Positions 35,097 to 44,724 of a stretch of DNA of 64,000 bases are shown one piece after another. The DNA comes from a virus. The stretch covers positions 62,001-126,000 of IMG/VR virus record IMGVR_UViG_3300021142_002226; one strand, given 5' to 3'. Both the position numbers and the translations under genes were made by a program. The notes beneath the pieces were generated by a model, which made no database searches, was not told the DNA's origin, and worked only from the letters and a program-made list of their open reading frames with translations. Position 1 is the first letter of the stretch. Every line of letters starts with the position of its first letter.

Positions 35097-36188
35097 ATGA
35101 GAATAAGTCCAACCGAAAGGCAAAAAATATACACGCAAGCCAAGCATAGATTAGGAGCACCAACCAGAAAAATACAGTTGGAGACCGAAACTATGGATAG
35201 TTTATTGGAAATTGCAACTGAAGACTATGTCGAATATATACAAAATTATTTAATAGAACAACAGTGGCCTTCACTTGTTGGTGTAAATGTTACAGAAGCA
35301 GATCTTACCAGAGCTTTTGTGAGCAGAAATTATGATCTTTTGACACAATACACTTACTCCTACTCAAAAATAGTTGGTTTGGGGGCTGGAGAAGGTGGAT
35401 ATATATTAAAAAAAGATTATGTGACTTTACAGTCTGGTGTACAAATGTATGAAATTCCAGCTAATCGTGAAATTAACGAAGTTCTTTGGTATAACCCAGC
35501 AACTTTGGATCAATCGGTTATTGATCCTTTTTTAGGTGTTTGGAACAATCAATTTGGCGCAGAATATATTGGATTAGGTTCATATTATATATTACCTGCA
35601 TTTGATATTTTAATGAGGGCTTCAGACAGAAATTTAAAAAACCGTTTGGTTAAGGGTGAATTATTATATAAAATCACAAACGCACCAAATGGAAAAAAAT
35701 ATTTACACCTTTTAAATACACCTGGTGGTCAATATGACCAAAACCAGGAAATATTACAATATGGTAGGGTTTGGTATTGGTATTACGATATTAATGGAAA
35801 TAAAGAAGATTGCCTGGAAAAAAATAAAGATATTATTAAGACACCGTCTGACGTTCCTCTTGATAATTTATCTTTTGATGATTTAAATGATCCATCTAAA
35901 GTTTGGATAAGACGTTATTTTGTTGCATTATGTAAAGAAACCTTGGGTAGAATTCGTGGTTATGCAAACGGAAAAATTCCTTCAGGAGAACAGCAAGCTT
36001 TAGAACTTGAATACCAATCTTTATACACTGAAGCTAAAGATGAAATGAGTATACTTAAAAAAGAGTTGGAAGATAGATTAATTAAATTCCACCCAACAGC
36101 AACATTAGAAAGAATGTCGAAAGAGGCTGAATTTATTAACACTGGTCTTAAATACAGACCAATGCCAAGACCAATTAGATTGATATAA
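35097..36188 (+). CDS. 13: Neck protein (gp13-like)
   Basis: 363 residues (T4 gp13 is 309). The C-terminal half has the recognisable stretch VWIRRYFVALCKETLGRIRG, YANGKIPSGEQQALELEYQSL, then the helical EAKDEMSILKKELEDRL, typical of gp13-type neck proteins. The N-terminal part has RLGAPTRKIQLETETMDSLL and YIQNYLIEQQWP. gp13 and gp14 form the head-tail connector after packaging. It starts a plus-strand operon with two virion-like genes, under a TATTTATA box. Confidence 0.7.
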   Translation: MRISPTERQKIYTQAKHRLGAPTRKIQLETETMDSLLEIATEDYVEYIQNYLIEQQWPSLVGVNVTEADLTRAFVSRNYDLLTQYTYSYSKIVGLGAGEGGYILKKDYVTLQSGVQMYEIPANREINEVLWYNPATLDQSVIDPFLGVWNNQFGAEYIGLGSYYILPAFDILMRASDRNLKNRLVKGELLYKITNAPNGKKYLHLLNTPGGQYDQNQEILQYGRVWYWYYDINGNKEDCLEKNKDIIKTPSDVPLDNLSFDDLNDPSKVWIRRYFVALCKETLGRIRGYANGKIPSGEQQALELEYQSLYTEAKDEMSILKKELEDRLIKFHPTATLERMSKEAEFINTGLKYRPMPRPIRLI

Positions 36189-36189
36189 C

Positions 36190-38346
36190 ATGTATAAAGT
36201 ATTTTTAGTTGAAAATGATTTCGATTTTGAACTTGCGGACGATGTTACAGAATACAGTCGTGATTATAGTTCATATGAAGCATTTTATATTGATGTGACA
36301 AAATCTTTATATTCAACAGGCGGAACTACTCAACAAACAAGTGTTTTACTAAATAATATTAGTTTAACTGGTTTTGATAATGGATTTTTGGGTGATGATA
36401 TACCCAAACAATATCAAGGAATTGTAGTTGCAAATAGTTATACATCTTATACACTTTCTGGTGACATGAATTGGGCATATATATTTAATGATTATACATA
36501 TGATTATACAGGATATACAGGACAAAAAGATTTATTAATAGAATTTAAACCACCTATTATCAGAAATACTTACGATTCATTAGTTTTTGTTGTTTATGAT
36601 AATAATAGTTCCTTTTATGAATATATACCATTTGCATACGAAGATGGTATATCAAATTTTTATACTTGCTATGATAATAATGGTTCTTTAAATGGTATAA
36701 TAAATTCAGGTGATACTATATCTTTTTATATCAGCAACAACACACTATATGTGCAAGTTAATGGTACAACAATTAGGGTAAATAATAACCCAAATACCAA
36801 TAATGACTATAGATTTGAATTTGGCGCATTAGCTACTGTCAGCGGTGAAACGTATACAGTTAATGATTTTTCCATATATTCACAAAGAATAATTTATACT
36901 GGAACATCAAACAATATTACAGACTTAAATCCTCAATTAACAGGAACAACTTATACTTGGGGTAAAACCAAATTTAAATTACTACCTGTTTCAACTTTAA
37001 ATATTGGGCAAAATAACAATATAAAATATGATATAATTCCTCAATATGATTACAAAGAATTGAATGGTGGATTCTATCAAGGTGCTTTTAAACTATACAA
37101 CTACCCTGTCCAATACTTCAAAACGAGAGCAAATAAAGGTTGGACAATTAATACTTTGATAACAAATCCTTCTGTTGTAACTGGTTCAACTAATTACTTG
37201 AATTTTTTACATCCTGATAATAGCGGAATTATATTTTATATCGGAACAAGAGCTGAAAATAAATATTGGTCAGTTACAGGTTCCGCAATAAATGTAATGA
37301 AAACCCAATATAAATTACCTACAAGTGGTGATACTGCAAGTGTCTTTAATTATAATAATAATTACAATAATACAGATTATCAGAACACTTACTACTATGA
37401 AGTACCAAATGATATTTCAAATAATGTTATAACTGGAATCACGGAACCAATTAGTAAAATCAATGACGAAATTGACCATGGTTTGATTGATGAAAATAAT
37501 ATGTACACCGTTGACGCTATTTTCACCTTAAATAATCAACCTTATTCTGGATATTATAATAGTAAAAATGGTTTATATTATTCTGGTAGAACATATGACG
37601 GAACAGGCAATGGTTTATTAAAGAAGATTAATTTTTATAAAGATGTTATTGATAATTCATTTGGAATCTTTTTAGATAAACATGGTAATATAGGATATAA
37701 GTTGATTTATGCTACAGATCCTTGTTATACTGGAACATGTCAAGACCCATTAACAATCACTAATAATAGTTTCATAGATTACACAACTGATTCAGATACG
37801 AATAAAATTCAAGAAATTAGAACAAAGTATTTTTCGATAAAAAAGGTTACTTCTAAAACACCAATTATAAATACTGGTGATACAATGAATAGATTTATAT
37901 ATTTGACAACAATTTTTGAAAGAGATTTTACTTATGACACTGATTGTATGTTAAAATATGGAAAGTATAAAAATGGTACTTTGAGTATATTCATTAACGG
38001 TAAAAAAGTTTTCGAAGATAAAAATTGTAATGAAATTATCCCACATGAGTTAGATACCGATTCGTTTTACCAAGAAGGTGTCCCATTCAACATATCATTT
38101 GGGGGTGGTACTCAAGGATTAATAAACTCCGTAGATATTTTAGGTAATTATACAAGTCCATATAATAAACTTATAATTGATGAATTTTTTAGTGGTACAT
38201 ATTTTGGTGGTGTCAAATCTATACAAATGTTAATGGTGCCGCTTGATGTGACAGAAATAAAATCAAATGTGGATAAAATAAAAAATATATATAATTTACC
38301 AACAATAACTGGTGGTAGATATGTTAAATTAAAACAATTATACTAA
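36190..38346 (+). CDS. Virion protein with lectin-like region, function unknown
   Basis: 718 residues, Asn/Tyr/Gly/Thr-rich with regular beta strands and no enzyme motif. A stretch near 110-240 (LIEFKPPIIRNTYDSLVF ... GDTISFYISNNTLYVQVNG ... YRFEFGALATVSGETYTVND) looks like a concanavalin/LamG-type jelly roll, and a similar pattern recurs near 590-700. This would suit a whisker, fibre or decoration protein bound to the neck. It starts one base after the gp13-like stop and overlaps the next gene by one base. Confidence 0.6.
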   Translation: MYKVFLVENDFDFELADDVTEYSRDYSSYEAFYIDVTKSLYSTGGTTQQTSVLLNNISLTGFDNGFLGDDIPKQYQGIVVANSYTSYTLSGDMNWAYIFNDYTYDYTGYTGQKDLLIEFKPPIIRNTYDSLVFVVYDNNSSFYEYIPFAYEDGISNFYTCYDNNGSLNGIINSGDTISFYISNNTLYVQVNGTTIRVNNNPNTNNDYRFEFGALATVSGETYTVNDFSIYSQRIIYTGTSNNITDLNPQLTGTTYTWGKTKFKLLPVSTLNIGQNNNIKYDIIPQYDYKELNGGFYQGAFKLYNYPVQYFKTRANKGWTINTLITNPSVVTGSTNYLNFLHPDNSGIIFYIGTRAENKYWSVTGSAINVMKTQYKLPTSGDTASVFNYNNNYNNTDYQNTYYYEVPNDISNNVITGITEPISKINDEIDHGLIDENNMYTVDAIFTLNNQPYSGYYNSKNGLYYSGRTYDGTGNGLLKKINFYKDVIDNSFGIFLDKHGNIGYKLIYATDPCYTGTCQDPLTITNNSFIDYTTDSDTNKIQEIRTKYFSIKKVTSKTPIINTGDTMNRFIYLTTIFERDFTYDTDCMLKYGKYKNGTLSIFINGKKVFEDKNCNEIIPHELDTDSFYQEGVPFNISFGGGTQGLINSVDILGNYTSPYNKLIIDEFFSGTYFGGVKSIQMLMVPLDVTEIKSNVDKIKNIYNLPTITGGRYVKLKQLY

Positions 38347-38747
38347 TGGTTTTTACAATCAGAAAAAATGCGACTCTACCTATATTGAAATTGAAAGTAT
38401 ATAAAGATGGTAGAAATGATTTTTATAAATTGATGGACTTATTGCCAACAGCATCTATAACTTTTGCTATGAAGGATAATATTACTGGTATCTATAAGGT
38501 TGCAAATAGAGCCGCTCAGATATATCTCAAAGACCCTTCAGTTACAGATGGTGTAAAGGAATATTATATAGGTTATCAATTTACATCTGAAGATACAGAT
38601 ACACCAGGAGTTTATACTGGAAGTTTTAAGATAAATTGTTTTAATTCAGATAATTCATTATACGGTGAATTGGTAGTCCCAATTAGAGAAGAATTATATA
38701 TTCATGTTATAGATAACTTTGTCAAATCTGACGTAGTCTATATTTAA
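38346..38747 (+). CDS. Small beta-rich virion-like protein (BppU-N-like)
   Basis: 133 residues. The pattern FTIRKNATLPILKLKVYKDG, NDFYKLM, ASITFAMKDNITG, YYIGYQFTSEDTDTPGVYTG and GELVVPIREELYIHVID resembles the N-terminal Ig-like domain of phage baseplate upper proteins. It is probably a structural partner of the 718-aa protein, whose last base it shares (ATGG at the TAATGG junction). The specific role is inferred. Confidence 0.5.
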   Translation: MVFTIRKNATLPILKLKVYKDGRNDFYKLMDLLPTASITFAMKDNITGIYKVANRAAQIYLKDPSVTDGVKEYYIGYQFTSEDTDTPGVYTGSFKINCFNSDNSLYGELVVPIREELYIHVIDNFVKSDVVYI

Positions 38748-38779
38748 TTTGTTTTTTGACTTTATTTTTATTATATTTG
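38748..38779 (+). promoter_or_regulatory. Host-type promoter of the DNA polymerase gene
   Basis: TTTG (38748-38751), exactly 20 bases, then TATATTTG (38772-38779), 16 bases before the ATG. Both boxes match the Bacteroidota consensus TTTG-N19..21-TAnnTTTG without mismatch. Confidence 0.65.
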
Positions 38780-38795
38780 TGCTCAAAATAGTGTT

Positions 38796-41700
38796 ATGAG
38801 TGAATATAGTATCCCAATGGAGTCTGTGGAAAAGTTTCTTTCTGGTCATGGTGAAGAGAAATATATTGTAAATATTGAATATGAATCTGACACAAATACA
38901 ATATATAAAATCAAAGATATACCAGAACAAGGGATTGTTATTGAGAAAGAATTCTTAAAATCTTTCATGTGGATTAAAAACCTTAATGAAGTTAAAAAGA
39001 TTTGCAACTTTTATCATAACAACGATCTTACCATTAAACTCAAAATGAAGGAGTATGGCATCCAAATTAAAAAGCTAAGACACGATGACCACCCAAGATT
39101 AGTGAATGGTTACACATATTTAGTTACATGTGAACAAGGACACAAAAGAATGCTATCATTTTTTGCTGATGGTGGTATAAATTTCTACAACAAGTTTGAA
39201 AAGAGAATTAATTTAAAGGAATATTTTACAATATTATCCCCAATTGAACAGTATTTTATCAGTACTGGTAATCGTTTATATAAAGGTATTGAAGATTATA
39301 ATGAGTTGACAAAACTTATTTTTGACTTGGAAACAACAGGCTTGGATCCAAATATAGAAAAAATATTTTTGATTGGTTGTAAAACTAATAAAGGATATGA
39401 AAAATTGATTGAAATCGACATAAACGACCCTGAATCTGAAAAAAATGGGATTATACAATTCTTCAATGAAATCGATGCAATAAAACCAACTATCATTGGT
39501 GGTTACAATAGTGCAAACTTTGACTGGTATTTCATATTCAAAAGATGTCAAATTCTTGGTATTGATATTGAAAATATCGCAAAGACTCTGAAAAAAGATA
39601 AACAAATATACGTTACTGAACAAATACTAAAACTTGGTAACGAGGTTGAAAGATATATCCAAACAAATATGTTCGGATATAGTATTATCGATATTAACCA
39701 CTCAACCAGAAGAGCACAAGCTATTGATTCTGATATGAAATTTACCAGATTGAAATATGTTTGTAAATATAATGATGTTGCTAAATCAAATCGTGTATAC
39801 ATCGTTGGTGAAAATATTGGAAAATATTGGAAAAGCGACAAGAAATATTATTTTGATGATAAAAGTGGTTCATATTCTGAAATTAAACCAAAAGTTGAGT
39901 ATATGGATTTTATCACGAGACAGATTGTTAAAGATAATCCAGACAAAATATTTATTTTCGGTGATAATGATCTAAGAGAAGGTTTTGGTGGTCAGGCCAA
40001 AGAAATGAGAAACGAAAAAAACTCTATTGGTATTGTCACAAAAAAAGCGCCAGGTACAACTGATGATTGTTATTATAATGATGATGAGTTTGAATTAAAT
40101 AAAAAGAAAATAAATCTCGACCTAAAAATTATAATTAACGAAATAAAGAAAGGTAAATGTATTGTTATACCTTCTTCTGGTATTGGTACAGGTTTAGCTA
40201 AATTACAGGAAAAAGCTCCAAAAACCTTCAAATTTTTACAAAATTCTTTAAACTTATTAAAGGTTTATTGTGATAGTTTTGTAGAATGTGATGGTAAATA
40301 TATTGTTAACAGATACTTGATGGATGACCTTTGGGAAACACTCGAAGTTGATAATATTTACAATCAATCATCATTTATGTTGGCTAAATTAATACCAACA
40401 AGTTATCAAAGAGTATCTACAATGGGTACTGCTGGACTATGGAAAATGTTGATGTTAACATGGTCTTATGAAAATGATTTAGCAATTCCAATAAATGATG
40501 AAAAACGAGATTTCGTTGGTGGATTATCAAGACTGTTTAAAGTTGGTTTTTCTAAGAAATTAAGAAAGATGGACTATTCATCTCTTTATCCTTCTATACA
40601 GCTTGCACATGAGGTGTTCCCATCTTGTGATATAACACATGTAATGAAATCTTTACTTAAATATTTTCACTCTGAACGTTTTAAAGCAAAGAATCTCGCT
40701 AAGAAATACGGTAAAGCTGGTGATAAACAAATGAAAAGTTTTTATGACCGTAAACAATTACCTCTGAAAATATTCATCAACTCAATGTTCGGTGCCCTTG
40801 GAGCACCAACAGCATTTAACTGGGCTGAAATGGATGTTGCTGAAGGTATTACTGCGAGAGCAAGACAATACTTAAGGATAATGGTTAAATTTTTTATGGC
40901 TAAAGGTTATGAACCATTAGTACTTGATACGGATGGTGTTAACTTTATGGCACCAGAATCTGGAGAGGAAAATTTTAGATACATTGGTCTGGGTAATAAT
41001 GAAGCTGTAATTAAAGATAAAGAATACACAGGAGTTGATGCAGTGATTGCTGAATTTAATGATTTATTCATGAAAGGTGAAATGGCATTAAGTTTGGATG
41101 GTACATGGCCGTCAACCATAAATCTTGCTCGTAAAAACTATGCCTTACTTGAAGATAGTGGTAAAGTAAAATTGACTGGTAATAGTATCAAATCTAAAAA
41201 AATGCCAGCCTATATTGAAGAATTTTTGGATAAAGCCTTGGTTTTACTATTAAATGAAAAAGGTTCTGAATTTGTTAACTACTACAATACCTACGTTCAA
41301 AAAATATATAATAAAGAAATTCCACTTTCAAAAATTGCAACAAAAGCAAGAGTTAAAAAAACTTTAGAAGATTATAAAAATCGTGGGCTTAACAAGAACG
41401 GTAAACCATTACCAAAGCAAGCTCATATGGAATTAGCCATAATCAATAAATTAAATATTAATCTTGGAGATACTTTATATTACGTTAATAATGGTACAAA
41501 ATTAACTCAAGGCGATATTCAAACAGTAAAAGTTACAAAAAAAGGTTGGTCAGAAAAAGATATAGAAGATCATATAACTCATTATGGTAAATCACCAGTG
41601 GGTCTAACATCGATAAATAAATTAAATTGTTATATGTTAGATAGCAAAGAATTGGAAGATAAACCAGATATGTTAGGTGAGTACAATGTAGCAAAATATT

Positions 41701-42002
41701 TGGATGCTTTCAACAAGAGAATCAAACCGCTTTTAGTTGTCTTTAGTGAAGATATTAGAGCTGGTTTACTATTAAAAAACCCTTCAGATAAAAAGGATTA
41801 TTTAAAAAATGAGTTGAAGCTAATCAATGGTATACCATATAAAGAGGCTGACCAAGATACTATACAAGATTTATTTACACCATCGGAACTTGAAAATGTT
41901 TACTGGAAAAAAATGAATTATAATCCAAATTTCTGGTTTAATGATAAAATAAACTTTACTGTTCCAGGGTTAGATAGGGTGGTTGAGATAGAAAATATAT
42001 AA
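38796..42002 (+). CDS. 43: Family B DNA polymerase (gp43-like) with an inserted domain
   Basis: 1068 residues (T4 gp43 is 898). The 3'-5' exonuclease has Exo I FDLETTG (Asp177, Glu179), Exo II GYNSANFDW (about 236-244) and Exo III YLMDD (507-511). The polymerase has motif A MDYSSLYPS (592-600), motif B KIFINSMFGALG and motif C VLDTDGVNF, where Gly replaces the usual Ser after DTD. Between Exo II and Exo III, at about 377-488, sits an extra domain: KIFIFGDNDLREGFGGQAK, then GIVTKKAPG and IVIPSSGIGTGLAKL. It matches a widespread standalone phage/bacterial family (FGDN...GGQA...TKK.P...GIGTGLA) and looks macro-domain-like. It replicates phage DNA; the insert's function is unknown. Confidence 0.92.
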   Translation: MSEYSIPMESVEKFLSGHGEEKYIVNIEYESDTNTIYKIKDIPEQGIVIEKEFLKSFMWIKNLNEVKKICNFYHNNDLTIKLKMKEYGIQIKKLRHDDHPRLVNGYTYLVTCEQGHKRMLSFFADGGINFYNKFEKRINLKEYFTILSPIEQYFISTGNRLYKGIEDYNELTKLIFDLETTGLDPNIEKIFLIGCKTNKGYEKLIEIDINDPESEKNGIIQFFNEIDAIKPTIIGGYNSANFDWYFIFKRCQILGIDIENIAKTLKKDKQIYVTEQILKLGNEVERYIQTNMFGYSIIDINHSTRRAQAIDSDMKFTRLKYVCKYNDVAKSNRVYIVGENIGKYWKSDKKYYFDDKSGSYSEIKPKVEYMDFITRQIVKDNPDKIFIFGDNDLREGFGGQAKEMRNEKNSIGIVTKKAPGTTDDCYYNDDEFELNKKKINLDLKIIINEIKKGKCIVIPSSGIGTGLAKLQEKAPKTFKFLQNSLNLLKVYCDSFVECDGKYIVNRYLMDDLWETLEVDNIYNQSSFMLAKLIPTSYQRVSTMGTAGLWKMLMLTWSYENDLAIPINDEKRDFVGGLSRLFKVGFSKKLRKMDYSSLYPSIQLAHEVFPSCDITHVMKSLLKYFHSERFKAKNLAKKYGKAGDKQMKSFYDRKQLPLKIFINSMFGALGAPTAFNWAEMDVAEGITARARQYLRIMVKFFMAKGYEPLVLDTDGVNFMAPESGEENFRYIGLGNNEAVIKDKEYTGVDAVIAEFNDLFMKGEMALSLDGTWPSTINLARKNYALLEDSGKVKLTGNSIKSKKMPAYIEEFLDKALVLLLNEKGSEFVNYYNTYVQKIYNKEIPLSKIATKARVKKTLEDYKNRGLNKNGKPLPKQAHMELAIINKLNINLGDTLYYVNNGTKLTQGDIQTVKVTKKGWSEKDIEDHITHYGKSPVGLTSINKLNCYMLDSKELEDKPDMLGEYNVAKYLDAFNKRIKPLLVVFSEDIRAGLLLKNPSDKKDYLKNELKLINGIPYKEADQDTIQDLFTPSELENVYWKKMNYNPNFWFNDKINFTVPGLDRVVEIENI

Positions 42003-42020
42003 TTTTTACCTTTTCTTTGA

Positions 42021-42028
42021 TATTTATA
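42021..42028 (+). promoter_or_regulatory. TATTTATA box
   Basis: Ends 16 bases before the ATG at 42045; a second copy at 42036-42043 almost touches the start codon. Separates the polymerase gene from the following small-gene group. Confidence 0.4.
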
Positions 42029-42044
42029 ATAAATATATTTATAA

Positions 42045-42593
42045 ATGCAAAAAAAGGTTTTAAAAGAGTTTATAGATGGCGATGGTAATATTCCAGACTC
42101 TAAAATACCGCCAGGACTTAATGCTAAATCAACCTCGCATATAACATCTGACAAGATGATGAGGATGGTTGCACAGCCATTTGTGTTCGTTAACTACAGA
42201 CGTTATTATGGTGAATCTGAACTCCCATATAATGAGGAGGCTGATAAACACGCTAAAGATCCTAAAAAATTCTACGAGTTTTTGAAAACTAAAGGTGCTG
42301 AAGCTACCTTTGAAGAATATTTTACTAAAGACGAAAAATCCCTTCAAGAAACTTTAAAAGACATTAGAAAACAAAAAGCTATTGATCTTATCGAAGACAT
42401 ATTAACAAAAAGACAAATATATAATGATGTTTTTGCTAAACAAGCTGAAAACACAAAAAGTATCGATGAAATCAAAAATGATAATAAACTAATTTTTGGT
42501 CAACTTGACAAAATATTAGAATTTATTAAATATAATATGGATACAGGTGAAAAACATTTGATTTTATCTCATATTATGGAAAATCTAAAATAA
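42045..42593 (+). CDS. Conserved-looking phage protein, unknown function
   Basis: 182 residues. The N-terminal part (DGDGNIPDSKIPPGLNAKST, then RMVAQPFVFVNYRRYYGESE) is compact; the C-terminal 100 residues are helical and charged (LQETLKDIRKQKAIDLIEDI). No motif is recognised. First of six closely spaced plus-strand genes (42045-44913), under a TATTTATA box, so probably a late, possibly virion-associated, protein. Confidence 0.6.
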   Translation: MQKKVLKEFIDGDGNIPDSKIPPGLNAKSTSHITSDKMMRMVAQPFVFVNYRRYYGESELPYNEEADKHAKDPKKFYEFLKTKGAEATFEEYFTKDEKSLQETLKDIRKQKAIDLIEDILTKRQIYNDVFAKQAENTKSIDEIKNDNKLIFGQLDKILEFIKYNMDTGEKHLILSHIMENLK

Positions 42594-43069
42594 TGGCAAA
42601 TTCTCAGTTAAGAGGTATGGTTTTCAACATACCTGAAAAAATATACTTAGAATTGACTGGAATATACAACAAATATCCAGACAGAAAAGATACGTCTGGT
42701 TACAAAAGATTACAATTTTTGTTGAAAAATCGTTCCTGTACTTATGAACAAATGAAAAGGATTAAAAACTTTTTTGACCATTTCATTCCTGACCAAAATA
42801 ACAGTGTTGAATACGAATTAAATGGTGGCCAGAATTTTAGGAATTGGGTTGAAAGAACCTTAGCAGATGCAAGAGGTGAAATTAAGGATAGGAAAACTCA
42901 CCATACCAATGCTGGATTAACAAATCAATTCAGACAACATTCAGACAACAATAAATTAATAAATGCTATAAAACCTCCACAAGTTAGAGCTTATCCAGAT
43001 ATAATGACTAATAGCGCATTGATGGAGCAAATTAATAAAATAAAAAAAATAATATATTTAATTGATTAA
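42593..43069 (+). CDS. Hypothetical protein, helical and basic
   Basis: 158 residues. Helical N-terminal domain (IPEKIYLELTGIYNKYPDRK, YKRLQFLLKNRSCTYEQMKR, IKNFFDHF) and a polar C-terminus (WVERTLADARGEIKDRKTHH). Not recognised. It overlaps the preceding gene by one base (TAATGG), which suggests translational coupling. Confidence 0.6.
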   Translation: MANSQLRGMVFNIPEKIYLELTGIYNKYPDRKDTSGYKRLQFLLKNRSCTYEQMKRIKNFFDHFIPDQNNSVEYELNGGQNFRNWVERTLADARGEIKDRKTHHTNAGLTNQFRQHSDNNKLINAIKPPQVRAYPDIMTNSALMEQINKIKKIIYLID

Positions 43070-43071
43070 TT

Positions 43072-43299
43072 ATGGATAATAGAACACCAGCGTCAACTCA
43101 ACTTAGAGATACCGCTAAAATTCAAGAAAACACACTTGAAGCTGTAAATAAATTCAAGCCAAACTCAAATGAGTATGGTGCAACAAATAATGAGGTAATT
43201 AGTGAAGGTAACGGTACACCAATTGATATTCAACAAAGAAACACCCTCGAAGCTATCAATTATTACGGTGCAAACAACGAATATAAAACCCCAGAATAA
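43072..43299 (+). CDS. Small protein with internal duplication
   Basis: 75 residues built from two related halves: NTLEAVNKF...YGATNNE (residues about 22-42) and NTLEAINYYGANNE (about 58-71), each preceded by a TP...Q(L/Q)R segment. Polar, no Cys, no membrane segment. Not recognised; the duplication suggests a repeated binding element. Confidence 0.5.
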   Translation: MDNRTPASTQLRDTAKIQENTLEAVNKFKPNSNEYGATNNEVISEGNGTPIDIQQRNTLEAINYYGANNEYKTPE

Positions 43300-43336
43300 C
43301 TTTACAAATTAATAAAAACTATTAATATTATAGATA

Positions 43337-44056
43337 ATGAATAATACAATACCAACTGATAAAGAGGCTTTATTACAATTTGCCATAGAACGTGGTATTG
43401 AAATTGTGTTTTTTTATAAAGGTGTTGATTTTGCTCAAAGGCAGAAAAGAAACGCTGACCGAAAAGAACAAGGTTTACGATATGTGCAACCCACACAATT
43501 GTTTATTCATAAAAATAGTAAAAATATGTTATTATCTGCTTTTCAGTGGGGTGGTATTACAAATACAGATACAAAAGCTGTTGGTAGTACAACCAAAGGT
43601 GGTAAACCACACTGGAAAAGTTTCAGACTTGACGAAATGAGTAATGTTCAGTTGAGATATAAAGGTAATAATGAATTTGATTATTTTGATGTTCCAAGTA
43701 AAAAGGGTGCTACTGGAAATAATGTGTCAAGTGGTTTTCCTGTTGGAAATTATACTGGACAAAGTAATATAAATGCGCTTGGCGGTAAAGCTTTAGTTTA
43801 TTTTGATTTAAATAAAGCTAAGGTATTAAGACAACAAGACAAATCATTAGAGGAACCAAAAGAACCACAAGAACCTAATTTACAGAAGGAACCTGAAAAA
43901 CCTAATCAACCAAAGAAACAAGGTTTATATACACCAGATGAAATTAAAAAGGTTCAAAAAATAAAACAAAACCTTGATAGCTATGAGCCTATAGAGGAAA
44001 GCTATAGCTCAGGGTTCTTTAAATGGGTACAAAATTTGTATGGAAAGACAAGATAA
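43337..44056 (+). CDS. WYL-like-fold protein of unknown function
   Basis: 239 residues. Residues 15-110 have a WYL/SH3-like strand order: ERGIEIVFFYKGV, GLRYVQPTQLFIHKN, MLLSAFQWGGITNT, WKSFRLDEMSNVQL. In bacteria such domains bind nucleic acid or ligands, but the defining W-Y-L residues are not clear here. Residues 175-205 are a Pro/Glu/Lys-rich linker (EEPKEPQEPNLQKEPEKPNQ), followed by a helical tail. It overlaps the next gene by 17 bases. Confidence 0.45.
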   Translation: MNNTIPTDKEALLQFAIERGIEIVFFYKGVDFAQRQKRNADRKEQGLRYVQPTQLFIHKNSKNMLLSAFQWGGITNTDTKAVGSTTKGGKPHWKSFRLDEMSNVQLRYKGNNEFDYFDVPSKKGATGNNVSSGFPVGNYTGQSNINALGGKALVYFDLNKAKVLRQQDKSLEEPKEPQEPNLQKEPEKPNQPKKQGLYTPDEIKKVQKIKQNLDSYEPIEESYSSGFFKWVQNLYGKTR

Positions 44057-44723
44057 AATAGATTTTATTGCTCAAAGTATAGCAAAAGCAAAAAAAGTTA
44101 TGGAAAAAACTGAAACCATCTCACCAACAGGTAATAAATCTATTGGTGGTGGTAGACAAGTATATACTGAAGAACAGTATGATAATATGGATGTTGATAA
44201 TACACAATATCTTACTGAAGATCAAGTTAGACGTATGGGTGCACCAGCTCCTAAACAACAAAGATATGATTTGTATGAAGATAACGAAAGAGAAATACCA
44301 ATGATACCTCAACAATCATCTCAACAAAACGCACAATATAGACCTTATAAAAATTTAAATAGCACAAGCATGCCAAAAGAAATAGTAGAGTCTTTTCTCA
44401 AGAAACCAATGATTGATCCGACTCAACCACTTGGTATGGAAACAATTTTTGAAAAGGTTCATCAAAAAGAACAATCTGCTCGACCAGCACCATCATATGA
44501 ACAAAAACCAAAAGCTAAACCACAACCAGTATATGAAGAAAGAACAACACAATCTGGGGGCGGTATGGATATGCAATTACTTGAGTTTGTAATTAAAAAA
44601 ACTGTTGAAGAAACATTGAAACAAGTGAGTGAGCAAACCAATATCAATGAAAATATTCAAATTAAAATCGGAGAAAAAACCTTTGGTGGTACAATAAAAA
44701 GTTTAAAAACAATAAAAAAATAA
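44040..44723 (+). CDS. Hypothetical proline/glutamine-rich phage protein
   Basis: 227 residues. A helical N-terminus (IDFIAQSIAKAKKVMEKTE), a disordered Gln/Pro-rich middle, a short conserved-looking block (TSMPKEIVESFLKKPMIDPT) and a helical/beta C-terminus (LLEFVIKKTVEETLKQVSEQ, IKIGEKTFGGTI). The flexible middle and terminal helices would suit a scaffold or prohead core protein, but no family is assigned. Confidence 0.6.
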   Translation: MERQDKIDFIAQSIAKAKKVMEKTETISPTGNKSIGGGRQVYTEEQYDNMDVDNTQYLTEDQVRRMGAPAPKQQRYDLYEDNEREIPMIPQQSSQQNAQYRPYKNLNSTSMPKEIVESFLKKPMIDPTQPLGMETIFEKVHQKEQSARPAPSYEQKPKAKPQPVYEERTTQSGGGMDMQLLEFVIKKTVEETLKQVSEQTNINENIQIKIGEKTFGGTIKSLKTIKK

Positions 44724-44724
44724 T

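Noticed and set aside
39276-39841. Three overlapping minus-strand frames inside the DNA polymerase gene
   Set aside because: They lie wholly antisense to motif-bearing polymerase codons; products are Phe/Ile/Ser-rich shadows without a start signal.
39924-40260. The polymerase insert as a second intein
   Set aside because: It has no Cys/Ser block A, no His-Asn end, and its motifs belong to a standalone protein family; residues on both sides do not join as a conserved motif.
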